Part shown: positions 1-7,113 of the stretch, piece after piece | How positions within the stretch are numbered: position 1 is the first letter of the stretch | Layout: each line of letters begins with the position of its first letter | From: Cyanobacteria bacterium OH_PDB_112 | GTDB lineage: Bacteria > Cyanobacteriota > Vampirovibrionia > Gastranaerophilales > CAJFVJ01 | DNA: 8,007 bases | Assembly: GCA_023457295.1 (NCBI GenBank) | Contig: JAEWLZ010000025.1 | Span: forward strand, 1 to 8,007 | Reading direction: 5' to 3' | The notes under the pieces: model-generated | Databases searched by the model: none | What the model was told of the DNA's origin: nothing | The model's input: only the letters and a program-made list of their open reading frames with translations | Program-made: the position numbers and the translations under genes

Positions 1-152
1 GGAATAAATTTTCTGGGAATAGAACTTTCAAATATATCCCTGACTTCATCAAGTGTTATTTTCTTGCCGTCAGATTGTTTATCAATAATTTTTTTGCCGA
101 CTCTTACAGCTATTTTAGCGGCATCAAGAGTGGAAATTGTACTTGTTCTCAC
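1..152 (-). CDS. Partial hypothetical protein (N-terminal part, runs off left edge)
   Basis: An open frame of about 50 codons reads leftward and is cut by the window edge. I chose a GTG at 150-152 as the start because an AAGG lies about 11 nt upstream. A TTG at 183-185 is an in-frame alternative without a ribosome binding site, and a stop codon lies a few codons further upstream. The peptide is polar and probably mostly helical, with Lys-rich stretches and a segment reading DGKKITLDEVRDI. That segment resembles loop-helix pieces seen in many small hypothetical proteins, but it is not diagnostic. I do not recognise the family. There is no signal peptide or membrane segment in the visible part. 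The frame could still be spurious, because it has no ATG start and only 50 codons are visible. Confidence 0.4.
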   Translation of the reverse strand, partial: MRTSTISTLDAAKIAVRVGKKIIDKQSDGKKITLDEVRDIFESSIPRKFI

Positions 153-253
153 TAATTTAAAGACCTTAATTACTATTACGAGCAAATAAAAACTATGAAT
201 GTGAAAAATTGCCTTTTAAAAAACAGCTTTCTTAAGATCTTGTTACAAATCCG

Positions 254-280
254 CACAAAAAAATACTACCTTTGTTAGAC
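254..280. repeat. Direct repeat copy A, resembles the 3' end of tRNA-Asn
   Basis: Bases 254-267 are an exact 14-base match to 861-874. With 13 further bases the hand-aligned match is 22 of 27 (254-280 against 861-887). The partner copy covers the last 15 nt of tRNA-Asn and the A/T tract beyond it. No complete tRNA can be folded here. It lies in the 171-nt gap (153-323) between two minus-strand genes, where I see no gene. Part of the match is an A7 run, so chance is possible. Confidence 0.4.
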
Positions 281-323
281 GCTATTCACAACTTTTCGTT
301 GAATGATGAGTTTATTTATAAAA

Positions 324-803
324 TCAAAATATTAATTTAGGCATAATTGAACCTACTTTTGATTTATACTCTAAATATTCTTGTCCAAATAACCTTTCTA
401 ATTGTTTTTCTTCATTTTTAATTAAAATCATAAATGCAAAATACATAAAAACAGGTATACTCATTAACAAAAGAGATTTTGTAAAAACTATAATTCCTGG
501 AACAATTAAACAAATGAAAGATGAATAAATTGGATTCCTAACAAACGCATAAATTCCTGTTTTAATTAATTTTCCTTTATTAAATTCTTTAACAAAAGTA
601 AAAATAGAGATAATTAAAAATATGCCTCCCAATAAAAGCAAAATTATTCCTGAAATTTGAAAAAACAAATTAGGAATAACATCAATAATAAAATATGTAT
701 GAATTTTTATTGCCAAAAATTTTAATATAAATGAATAAAGGATAGTATAAAATATTAAAAATGGACCAATTCCAAATACCGATAGGTTCTTTTTATTTGT
801 CAT
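324..803 (-). CDS. Isoprenylcysteine carboxyl methyltransferase (ICMT/PEMT)-family membrane protein
   Basis: This is a small integral membrane protein. About four hydrophobic segments come first, followed by the family's conserved C-terminal cytosolic part: G-x-Y-x-x-x-RNPIY, one more hydrophobic hairpin, then an E-E-x-x-L-x-x-x-FG-x-EY-x-x-Y motif ending in a proline. In this superfamily the RNP and E-E motifs form the S-adenosylmethionine pocket. The bacterial substrate cannot be inferred; members methylate lipids, isoprenoids or unknown small molecules. I prefer the ATG at 801-803 (159 aa), which gives the usual short N-terminus and has a weak AAGAAAG upstream. The ATG at 831-833 adds 10 residues and has no ribosome binding site. 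It is a single gene between tRNA-Asn and an unrecognised ORF. Bases 361-480 are about 21% GC by hand count, against about 47% for 1381-1440 in fabF. This contrast suggests horizontal acquisition. Confidence 0.85.
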   Translation of the reverse strand: MTNKKNLSVFGIGPFLIFYTILYSFILKFLAIKIHTYFIIDVIPNLFFQISGIILLLLGGIFLIISIFTFVKEFNKGKLIKTGIYAFVRNPIYSSFICLIVPGIIVFTKSLLLMSIPVFMYFAFMILIKNEEKQLERLFGQEYLEYKSKVGSIMPKLIF

Positions 804-872
804 AATCTTTCTTATTTTTATTTTATAAAACAATAAAATTTTGCAAGGTGAGCATATTTACACAAAAAAATA

Positions 873-944
<72 letters not shown>

Positions 945-960
945 ATATTTCTTGTTTTTA

Positions 961-989
961 ATTATATCAACCTAAAAATCGGTTGTAAA
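961..989 (-). promoter_or_regulatory. Sigma70-type promoter for tRNA-Asn
   Basis: On the minus strand there is TTTACA (984-989), a 17-nt spacer and a perfect TATAAT (961-966). Transcription would start near 954, about 10 nt before the tRNA 5' end. The near-consensus hexamers, ideal spacing and position make this one of the best-supported promoters in the window. It lies entirely in the fabF-tRNA gap. Confidence 0.75.
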
Positions 990-1013
990 GACTTTTAAAG
1001 AGATTTTTCTCAA

Positions 1014-2276
1014 CTAGTCTTCGTATTTTTTAAATATCAACGAAGCATTATGACCGCCAAACCCGAAAGAATTTGACATTGCCACTTTTACTTCATCAAG
1101 TTTTCTTGGAACATTCGGTACAAAATCCAATGCAGGAATTTTTTCATCTCTTTCCACTAAATTTATAGTTGGAGGGACAATCCCTGTTTCAATGGCTTTA
1201 ATTGAAGCAATTGACTCTAAACCGCCTGAAGCCCCTAAAGAGTGTCCTATCATACTTTTTGTAGAACTTACAAGAAGTCCTTTATAAGCATGTTCGCCAA
1301 AAACACTTTCAATAGCCAAAGACTCAGCCACATCACCAAGACCTGTACTTGTACCATGAGCATTAATATATGTAACCTCTGAAGGTTGCATATCTGCATC
1401 TTTTAAAGCAACTTTCATTGCGCGACCTGCACCTTCGCCATCACAGCAAGGAGCCACCATATCATTCGCATCAGCGGTAGCACCGTAGCCTACAATTTCT
1501 GCATAAATTTTAGCACCGCGTGCTTTAGCATGCTCAAGTTCTTCAAGAACCAATATTCCAGCGCCTTCTGCCATAACAAAACCGTCACGATCTTTGTCAA
1601 AAGGACGTGAAGCTTTAGCAGGATCGTCATTTCTGCTTGATAATGTTCTTGCGCTTGTAAAACCACTCATACCCAACAAAGTAACAGCCGCTTCTGCACC
1701 GCCTGATAAGATAATATCAGCATCATCATACTGAATAGTACGGAACGCATCCCCGATTGAGTGGGCAGATGTGGCACAAGCAGTTACAACGGCTTTATTA
1801 ACACCTTTTGCGCCAAACTTGATAGAAATCAAGCCTGCAGCCATATCAACAATCATCATAGGTACTGTGAAAGGACTACATTTTGCCGGGCCTTTTTCGT
1901 GAATAGATATGACGTTTGTTTCAATGGTTTTCATACCGCCTGAAGCAGAACCTACAATAACGCCCAATCTTTCATTATCAATGTTTGCTTCTTCAAGACC
2001 TGCATCTTTATAAGCTTCCATCGCTGCAACCATAGCAAACTGAGAAAACTTATCCATACGTTTCGCTTCTTTTTTATCCAAATATTCTTCAGCATTAAAG
2101 TCAGGAACTTCTCCTGCAATACGTACGGGATAATTTTCAATATTTTCAAGATTTGATATTGTACGAATTCCGTTTTTTGCGTTACTTAAACCGTCCCACA
2201 AAATATCAGTACCGACACCATAAGGTGACACAGCACCAAGACCGGTAACTACGACCCTTCTTTTATTATTTTTCAT
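1014..2276 (-). CDS. fabF: 3-oxoacyl-[ACP] synthase II (KAS II)
   Basis: This enzyme elongates acyl chains by decarboxylative condensation of malonyl-ACP with acyl-ACP in the cytoplasmic type II fatty acid pathway. The 420 residues are about the normal family length. The Cys-His-His triad is visible: Cys167 in TACATSAH, His307 in NAHGTST and His345 in IGHSLGA, with Lys340 just before. The C-terminal glycine-rich SFGFGGHNAS segment is present. An AAGGA lies about 6 nt before the ATG. It is the last gene of the operon, 18 nt after acpP. The stretch around residues 272-283 reads DMVAP then GEGA, which I recall as more typical of FabB (KAS I), and it carries an adjacent Cys277-Cys278 pair. The N-terminal half and operon position support FabF. 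No strong terminator follows the TAG stop. Confidence 0.97.
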   Translation of the reverse strand: MKNNKRRVVVTGLGAVSPYGVGTDILWDGLSNAKNGIRTISNLENIENYPVRIAGEVPDFNAEEYLDKKEAKRMDKFSQFAMVAAMEAYKDAGLEEANIDNERLGVIVGSASGGMKTIETNVISIHEKGPAKCSPFTVPMMIVDMAAGLISIKFGAKGVNKAVVTACATSAHSIGDAFRTIQYDDADIILSGGAEAAVTLLGMSGFTSARTLSSRNDDPAKASRPFDKDRDGFVMAEGAGILVLEELEHAKARGAKIYAEIVGYGATADANDMVAPCCDGEGAGRAMKVALKDADMQPSEVTYINAHGTSTGLGDVAESLAIESVFGEHAYKGLLVSSTKSMIGHSLGASGGLESIASIKAIETGIVPPTINLVERDEKIPALDFVPNVPRKLDEVKVAMSNSFGFGGHNASLIFKKYED

Positions 2277-2294
2277 GATTTTTCCTTTTTGAAA

Positions 2295-2528
2295 TTAGCT
2301 GTTAGCTTCGATGTAAGCTACTGCATCTTTAACTGTTGCGATTTTTTCAGCTTCTTCATCAGGAATTTCAACACCAAATTCTTCTTCAAAAGCCATTACC
2401 AATTCAACTGTATCTAATGAATCAGCACCTAAATCAGCTGTAAAAGAAGCATTTTCAGTAACTTGATCAGCTTCTACGCTCAATTGTTCTACAACAACTT
2501 TTTTAACTCTTTCTAATACATCACTCAT
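2295..2528 (-). CDS. acpP: Acyl carrier protein
   Basis: This is the small acidic carrier that holds growing acyl chains on a 4'-phosphopantetheine arm. The 77 residues match the family length. The attachment site is Ser37 in GADSLD, followed by the helix II sequence LVMAFEEEFGVEIPD that contacts partner enzymes. GAGGT lies 8 nt before the ATG, a good ribosome binding site. It sits between fabG (87 nt upstream) and fabF (18 nt downstream). The long gap before it is the widest in the operon and may hold an internal promoter, which would fit the cell's need for much more ACP than Fab enzymes. The phosphopantetheinyl transferase gene needed to activate it is not in the window. Confidence 0.98.
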   Translation of the reverse strand: MSDVLERVKKVVVEQLSVEADQVTENASFTADLGADSLDTVELVMAFEEEFGVEIPDEEAEKIATVKDAVAYIEANS

Positions 2529-2577
2529 GTTTTTTTACCTCGTAATTTTGATTATCTACTAAATTTATTATTACTTA

Positions 2578-2606
2578 TTTTTATCCTAAAAATACTACAA
2601 TGGCAA
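2578..2606 (-). promoter_or_regulatory. Candidate internal promoter for acpP-fabF
   Basis: In the 87-nt fabG-acpP gap the minus strand carries TTGCCA (2601-2606, 5 of 6 to consensus), a 17-nt spacer and TAAAAA (2578-2583, 4 of 6). The start would fall about 45 nt before the acpP ATG. The DNA is AT-rich, so the -10 match is weak evidence. The -35 match, spacing and location before acpP are the reasons to list it. Confidence 0.35.
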
Positions 2607-2615
2607 GTATATTAA

Positions 2616-3341
2616 TTAGATTGTTAACCCGCCGTCAACACTTATTACTTGCGATGTAATATATTTTCCTTCTTCCGCCAAAAACTTTACTGTTTTTGCA
2701 ATATCTTCAACTTGACCGAGTCTTTTTAAAGGAATGTTTTCTGCGATTTTTTCCTTAGCCAATCCATGTGTCATATCTGTTTCAATAAATCCCGGCGCTA
2801 CTGCATTAACAGTAATTCCGCGAGAAGCAACTTCTTTTGCAAGAGCTTTTGTAAAGCCTATAACACCTGCTTTTGCAGCGGAATAATTTGTTTGTCCGGC
2901 ATTTCCGTAAACTCCGCAAACACTTGCCATGTTAATAATTGAACCTGAACGTTGCTTCATCATAGCTTTAACAACAGGTTTTGTGACATAGAAAACACTG
3001 TTCAAATTTGTATTAATAACAGCTTCCCATGCCGCATCATCCATTCTTATAATCAAATTGTCGCGAGTAATTCCGGCATTATTAACCAAAACATCAATAC
3101 GCCCAAATTCTGTCAAAATATCAGCAATTGCTGCTTCGACTTGTTCTTTGTCAGAAACATCAAATTTAATAGCTTTGGCGTTAACACCTTTTGATTTGAT
3201 TTCTTCCACAACTTCTTGTGCAGCCGCATCAGAACTGGCGTAATTAATAATCACATCATACCCTGCTTCAGCAAGTTCCAAAGCACAGCCTTTTCCTATT
3301 CCGCGGGATGCCCCCGTTACCAGTGCAACTTTCTTTTCCAT
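2616..3341 (-). CDS. fabG: 3-oxoacyl-[ACP] reductase
   Basis: This NADPH-dependent short-chain dehydrogenase reduces 3-oxoacyl-ACP to 3-hydroxyacyl-ACP, the first reduction of each elongation cycle. The 241 residues are a normal length. The nucleotide-binding TGASRGIG lies at residues 9-16 and the NNAG motif at 87-90. The catalytic tetrad is Asn112, Ser140, Tyr153 and Lys157, the last two in YSAAK. The conserved end VDGGLTI is intact. The start ATG has AGGGG about 7 nt upstream. It lies 15 nt after fabD and 87 nt before acpP. Other short-chain reductases share the fold, but the fabD-fabG-acpP context and the close fit to FabG make the assignment firm. Confidence 0.97.
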   Translation of the reverse strand: MEKKVALVTGASRGIGKGCALELAEAGYDVIINYASSDAAAQEVVEEIKSKGVNAKAIKFDVSDKEQVEAAIADILTEFGRIDVLVNNAGITRDNLIIRMDDAAWEAVINTNLNSVFYVTKPVVKAMMKQRSGSIINMASVCGVYGNAGQTNYSAAKAGVIGFTKALAKEVASRGITVNAVAPGFIETDMTHGLAKEKIAENIPLKRLGQVEDIAKTVKFLAEEGKYITSQVISVDGGLTI

Positions 3342-3356
3342 ATTTTTTCCCCTATT

Positions 3357-4289
3357 TTATACTTCTTGTAAAGATTCGACAAAAGCATCCAAGCTTTTCA
3401 AATCAAATATATTTATAACCTTAATCGACGGAGATATTTTTTTAATAAGACCCGCCAAAACTTTACCGGGTCCTATTTCTAAAATAGTATCCACGCCTTT
3501 TTCTTCCAAATATTTGACTGTTTGAGTCCAATAAACAGAAGAATAAATCTGCTCGGGCATTTTTTCTTTAAATTCATCTGCAGATATTGTTTCTTGAGCA
3601 TCAGTATTTGTAATTACTGGTATTTTAGCGTCATTAATATCAAGCTCAGAAACAAACTCCCCAAACGAAAGTCCTGCTTCTCTCATCATATCAGAATGGA
3701 AAGCACCTGAAACAGCAAGAGGAATAACTCTTTTAGCACCTGCCGCACTCAACAGCTCAGCAGCTTTTGCCACACCTTCTTCTGTTCCTGTAATGACAAT
3801 CTGCTCAGGAGTATTGAAATTTGCAATCCCCACATAAGCTGTTTTTGCTGCTTCTTCAACAGCTTCTTCAACTTTTTCTTGAGATAATCCCAAAACAGCA
3901 GACATAGCACCGCCTTTTGATTTGCCCATAAGCTCAGAACGCTTACCGATCGCACGAATTGTATCATCAAGGCTCAAAACACCTGCTTCATATAAAGCCG
4001 CATACTCTCCCAAGCTATGTCCTGCAAGATAATCTGCCGAAATTTGAGTTTTTGATTTCAAAGCTTCCAAAAGAGCTATTGATGTAGCCAAAATTGCAGG
4101 CTGAGTATTGGTTGTAATTTTCAAATCCTCATCAGGTCCTTCAAAAATTACTTTTGTAAGATTTCTTTCCAAAACTTTATTAAATCTGTCATAAATATTT
4201 TTTGCTGCTTCATTTTCGTTATAAGCGTCAAAGCCCATACCTACCGATTGAGCACCCTGCCCGGGGAATACAAATGCCTTTTTTCCCAT
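3357..4289 (-). CDS. fabD: Malonyl-CoA:ACP transacylase
   Basis: FabD transfers malonyl from CoA to ACP, supplying the extender unit for FabH and FabF. The 310 residues fit the family. The N-terminal FPGQGAQ forms the oxyanion region. Nucleophile Ser92 is in GHSLGEY, Arg117 (in GKRSELM) would bind the malonyl carboxylate, and His198 (in GAFHSD) is the catalytic base. The ATG follows the fabH stop by 2 nt and has AGAGG about 7 nt upstream, inside the end of fabH, so the two are probably translationally linked. All key residues are present and nothing looks broken. Confidence 0.97.
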   Translation of the reverse strand: MGKKAFVFPGQGAQSVGMGFDAYNENEAAKNIYDRFNKVLERNLTKVIFEGPDEDLKITTNTQPAILATSIALLEALKSKTQISADYLAGHSLGEYAALYEAGVLSLDDTIRAIGKRSELMGKSKGGAMSAVLGLSQEKVEEAVEEAAKTAYVGIANFNTPEQIVITGTEEGVAKAAELLSAAGAKRVIPLAVSGAFHSDMMREAGLSFGEFVSELDINDAKIPVITNTDAQETISADEFKEKMPEQIYSSVYWTQTVKYLEEKGVDTILEIGPGKVLAGLIKKISPSIKVINIFDLKSLDAFVESLQEV

Positions 4290-4291
4290 TT

Positions 4292-5302
4292 TTATACCTC
4301 TCTTTTATCTTTTGCGCGCCATCTGATTATTGCGCTACCCCAAGTCAAACCCGCACCAAAACCGCATATTGCAACGGTGGCGTTTTGTTCTATTTTATTT
4401 TGACTAATTGCCTCTGAAAGAGCAATAGGAGTAGATGCTGTTGATGTATTTGCATAATTTTCAAGACTTACGATAATTTGTTTATCTGACAATCCCAAAC
4501 GTTCCTGTACAGCAGAAATAATTCGCATATTGGCGTGATGAGGAATCAAATAATCAAGCTCATCAATAGAAATATTTGCTTTTTCTAATGCAGCTCTAAT
4601 ACTTTTTGGAACAGTCACAACCGCAAATTTATAGATTTCTTTTCCATTCATCCAAAGATAAGGGTTTATTTCCTGATGCTCAAAACCTGATAATGGAGAA
4701 TCCACTTTAACCAAAGGCAAAGTAAGCTCCATAGCCTTTGTACCGTCTGCAGCCATATCTATCGACAAAATATCATTTTGTCCGTCTTCAGATTCCGAAA
4801 GAAGCAACGCCCCGGCTCCGTCACCAAAAAGAACGCAAGTATTTCTGTCTGACCAGTCAAGGAATCTTGAATGAGCTTCCGCACCGACTATAAGAATTTT
4901 TTTGTACATACCTGATGCAATAAAACTATTTGCAACACTAAGCGCATAAACTAAACCACTGCAAGCAGCCACAAGGTTGAATGCAGCTCCTTTAGAGCCG
5001 ATTGCTGCTTGGACTTCACATGCTGTCGCCGGCATCATATAATCAGGCGTTGAAGACGCACAAATCACAAGCTCAACTTCAGAACCGTCAACTCCTGCAA
5101 AAGCAAGCGCGTCTTTTGCCGCCCCTATCGCAAGAGAAGTCATTGTTTCATCACCTGAAATAATTCTTCTTTGCTTGAACCCAGTTCTTGATGAAATCCA
5201 TTCATCATTAGTCTCGACAATTTGTGACAAATCATCGTTTGTTATAATTTTTTCAGGCAAACATTTGCCTACGCCTATTATTGTTACCGGTTTTAAATTC
5301 AT
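4292..5302 (-). CDS. fabH: 3-oxoacyl-[ACP] synthase III (KAS III)
   Basis: FabH starts fatty acid chains by condensing a short acyl-CoA (acetyl-CoA or a branched primer) with malonyl-ACP. The 336 residues are near the usual length. The Cys-His-Asn triad is Cys114 in AACSGLVYA, His255 in the IPHHAN segment and Asn285 in YANTSTAS. The C-terminal GFGAGLTWGS motif is present. The start ATG overlaps the plsX stop as ATGA. There is no clear Shine-Dalgarno, only GAG about 11 nt upstream, so translation probably depends on coupling to plsX. Substrate preference for straight or branched primers cannot be read with confidence from the sequence. Confidence 0.97.
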   Translation of the reverse strand: MNLKPVTIIGVGKCLPEKIITNDDLSQIVETNDEWISSRTGFKQRRIISGDETMTSLAIGAAKDALAFAGVDGSEVELVICASSTPDYMMPATACEVQAAIGSKGAAFNLVAACSGLVYALSVANSFIASGMYKKILIVGAEAHSRFLDWSDRNTCVLFGDGAGALLLSESEDGQNDILSIDMAADGTKAMELTLPLVKVDSPLSGFEHQEINPYLWMNGKEIYKFAVVTVPKSIRAALEKANISIDELDYLIPHHANMRIISAVQERLGLSDKQIIVSLENYANTSTASTPIALSEAISQNKIEQNATVAICGFGAGLTWGSAIIRWRAKDKREV

Positions 5303-6303
5303 AATGTATTTTGCTCGTAAAGGGATAAAATTTTATTGTTAATATCAGCTTCCGCTGCTTCTTTGGCTACTCTTACCGCATTTTGAATCGCAAAAGCTTT
5401 ACTTCTTCCATGCGCAATAATAGTAATACCTTTTATGCCCAATAACAAGGCTCCTCCAAATTCTTCGTAATTAGTTCTCTGTTTTAGTCTTTTGAGCGCG
5501 GGTAACGCAACTAACGCACCCAATCTCATAAGCAATGAATGCTTAAATTCATGCTTAATTAAATTTAAAATCATACTGGAAACACCCTCTATAACCTTAA
5601 GAGTGACATTTCCGACAAATCCGTCACAAACAACAACATCGGCAGTACCATTGAAAAGCTCCTTGCCTTCAATATTTCCGATAAAATTTAGTCTATCGTT
5701 GTTGCGTGATAAAAGCTTATATGTTTCTTTGGCAAGTTCATTGCCTTTGCCCTCTTCTTCGCCGATATTCAAAACACCGATTCTGGGATTTGGCGTTCCC
5801 ATAATTACTTCTGAAAATACCTTGCCCATAGTCGCAAATTGATAAAGCATCTCGGGAGTGGATTCCGAATTTGCACCGGCATCAACCAGCACAAGAGGCT
5901 TGCCCATAGTCGGAATAGTTGCCGTAATCGCAGGACGCTCAATTCCGGGCAATCTGCCAAAACCGAACAAACTTGACGCCATAGCCGCTCCGGTACTTCC
6001 TGCGGCCACAAGTGCCGCCGCTTCACCCTTTGCAACTGCTTCAACAGTTTTTACGATTGAGGCATCTTTTTTCTTTCTTATAGCGACCCCTGGGGATTCG
6101 CCCATTTCAATAACTTCTGTGGCATGCTTGATTTTTATATCTAGCCCTGAAGTATCATATTTATCGAGTTCCGCCTGAATATCCTCTTCACGTCCGACCA
6201 AAAGAAGTTCGACACCATAAATGCGCGCAGCATCAACAGCACCTTTTACAACCTCTAAAGGAGCGTAATCACCCCCCATTGCGTCAACCGCTATTCTCAC
6301 CAT
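5299..6303 (-). CDS. plsX: Phosphate acyltransferase (acyl-ACP:phosphate transacylase)
   Basis: PlsX converts acyl-ACP and phosphate to acyl-phosphate, the donor used by PlsY to acylate glycerol-3-phosphate. It links fatty acid and phospholipid synthesis at the membrane surface. The 334 residues match the family. Motifs in order are VDAMGGDYAP near the N-terminus, AAGSTGAAMA near residues 100-109, VDAGAN near 140-145, NIGEEEGKGN near 179-188 and CDGFVGNV near 226-233. I use the ATG at 6301-6303. The following codon is GTG, and starting there would give VRIAVDAMGGD. Neither has a recognisable ribosome binding site in the 23-nt gap after rpmF. The stop overlaps the fabH start by 4 nt. Confidence 0.97.
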   Translation of the reverse strand: MVRIAVDAMGGDYAPLEVVKGAVDAARIYGVELLLVGREEDIQAELDKYDTSGLDIKIKHATEVIEMGESPGVAIRKKKDASIVKTVEAVAKGEAAALVAAGSTGAAMASSLFGFGRLPGIERPAITATIPTMGKPLVLVDAGANSESTPEMLYQFATMGKVFSEVIMGTPNPRIGVLNIGEEEGKGNELAKETYKLLSRNNDRLNFIGNIEGKELFNGTADVVVCDGFVGNVTLKVIEGVSSMILNLIKHEFKHSLLMRLGALVALPALKRLKQRTNYEEFGGALLLGIKGITIIAHGRSKAFAIQNAVRVAKEAAEADINNKILSLYEQNTL

Positions 6304-6326
6304 ATCAGTACAAAACCCGTTAAAAT

Positions 6327-6500
6327 CTACTTATTACTGGCTTTTTCGCCATTATAATATCCGCAGCTTCCGCAAACTGTATGCGTAAGTCTTGCATCGC
6401 CGCAATTTTCACAAGTAGCCAATGACGGAGCCGTAGCTTTCCAGTTTGATCTTCTGTGTCCTTGAGCTGATTTACCTGTTCTTTTCTTTGGAACTGCCAT
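6327..6500 (-). CDS. rpmF: 50S ribosomal protein L32
   Basis: This small basic protein of the large ribosomal subunit has 57 residues. It starts MAVPKKRTGKS, followed by the typical RRSNW segment. Two CxxC pairs, Cys30/Cys33 and Cys43/Cys46, form the zinc ribbon of the zinc-containing (C+) form. AAGGA lies about 8 nt before the ATG, inside the end of yceD, whose stop is only 1 nt upstream. The pairing of rpmF with yceD and with plsX-fab genes is widely conserved and may couple ribosome and membrane synthesis. Confidence 0.97.
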   Translation of the reverse strand: MAVPKKRTGKSAQGHRRSNWKATAPSLATCENCGDARLTHTVCGSCGYYNGEKASNK

Positions 6501-6501
6501 T

Positions 6502-7005
6502 TTATTGTCCTTCTTTCTTACTTAAATTTTCGGATATATCTTTGAAAACCGCTAACCTGGGATCAATACGGTCTTCTTGCATTTTTTCAAGAACCGCTGC
6601 ACCCTGACAATTTTCATCACATATTTTTTTGCTCGGGAGATTGAGTAAAACCGATTGGTAAATTAAATCAGCAATATCTATTTCACCCTCACTACCCAAT
6701 TCTACAACAAAATTATCGTTTTTCAACTCTATTTCATTATGCGAATAATCAAACGCATCAACAGTCGTGAAAATCTCTTTAATACTAATATTTATGCTTT
6801 GGTTAAATTTCTTTAAGCACCTATCGCACTCAAGTTCTGCGAGTGCTTCTATATATCCGGTGACTTCAATACATGCCCCTTTTAGCTCTGCCTCTAAAGT
6901 AGCCTTTACTTTTTTTTCGGGATTAATTTCTTCTATAATTTCGAAAAAATTAATTGAAATTTTGCCTTCGGGCGAATTTTGTATTTGTTCTAAAGTTATA
7001 ATCAT
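6502..7005 (-). CDS. yceD: YceD family protein (DUF177)
   Basis: The 167-residue protein belongs to the DUF177/YceD family, nearly always encoded just before rpmF and linked in bacteria and plastids to 23S rRNA accumulation or processing. The family signature CDRCL lies at Cys60-Cys63. A second cysteine group is Cys129 and Cys133 in CDENCQG, followed near the C-terminus by IDPRLAVFKDI, which matches the usual DPR-containing end. As I recall the family, a third cysteine often follows the second group as GLC; here the sequence reads GAA. AGAGG lies about 5 nt before the ATG. It is the first gene of the lipid operon, with a terminator and a palindrome upstream. I could not identify a convincing promoter for it. 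Confidence 0.92.
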   Translation of the reverse strand: MIITLEQIQNSPEGKISINFFEIIEEINPEKKVKATLEAELKGACIEVTGYIEALAELECDRCLKKFNQSINISIKEIFTTVDAFDYSHNEIELKNDNFVVELGSEGEIDIADLIYQSVLLNLPSKKICDENCQGAAVLEKMQEDRIDPRLAVFKDISENLSKKEGQ

Positions 7006-7032
7006 TTTTTCCTCTTAATCTAGCGTCGCAGC

Positions 7033-7046
7033 TTTTAAGCTTAAAA
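7033..7046. promoter_or_regulatory. Perfect 14-bp palindrome upstream of yceD, candidate operator
   Basis: The sequence TTTTAAGCTTAAAA is perfectly self-complementary and lies 28 nt upstream of the yceD start codon, between it and the upstream terminator. On the minus strand it directly follows a TATATT that could be a -10 box, although no matching -35 is visible. It does not resemble the FapR consensus as I know it. In AT-rich DNA a palindrome of this length may arise by chance. Confidence 0.3.
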
Positions 7047-7048
7047 TA

Positions 7049-7084
7049 TAAAATGTTTAGGAATTTATACTCCTAAACATTTTA
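7049..7084 (-). terminator. Intrinsic terminator after the winged-helix gene
   Basis: A perfect 14-bp inverted repeat (7049-7062 and 7071-7084) encloses an 8-base loop. On the minus strand the second arm ends in TTTTA and is followed by TATTTT, giving a U-rich tail. It begins 29 nt after the stop of the winged-helix gene, so it should separate that unit from the yceD-fab operon. The stem is AT-rich, with a GGA/TCC top. The plus-strand side lacks a clean T run. Confidence 0.75.
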
Positions 7085-7113
7085 AACCAAAATAAAAATT
7101 CAATAAAATAAAA

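Noticed and set aside
231..241. Overlapping CTTAAG and AAGATCTT palindromes
   Set aside because: These are 6- and 8-base palindromes in AT-rich intergenic DNA, expected by chance and not tied to any gene start.
285..306. CAAC/GTTG hairpin downstream of the methyltransferase gene as a terminator
   Set aside because: A 4-bp stem with no U-rich tail is too weak to call.
967..989. CAACC/GGTTG hairpin as terminator of the fab operon
   Set aside because: It is only a 5-bp stem with an 8-base loop and no following T run, and it overlaps a near-consensus promoter that explains the sequence better.
4202..4417. Plus-strand 71-aa frame across the fabH-fabD junction
   Set aside because: It is antisense to both confirmed genes, and the apparent cysteine and proline content derives from complementary codons.
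5492..5842. Plus-strand 116-aa open frame inside plsX
   Set aside because: It is antisense to a complete, motif-verified plsX and has low-complexity composition with no recognisable domain. It is a shadow of the real gene.
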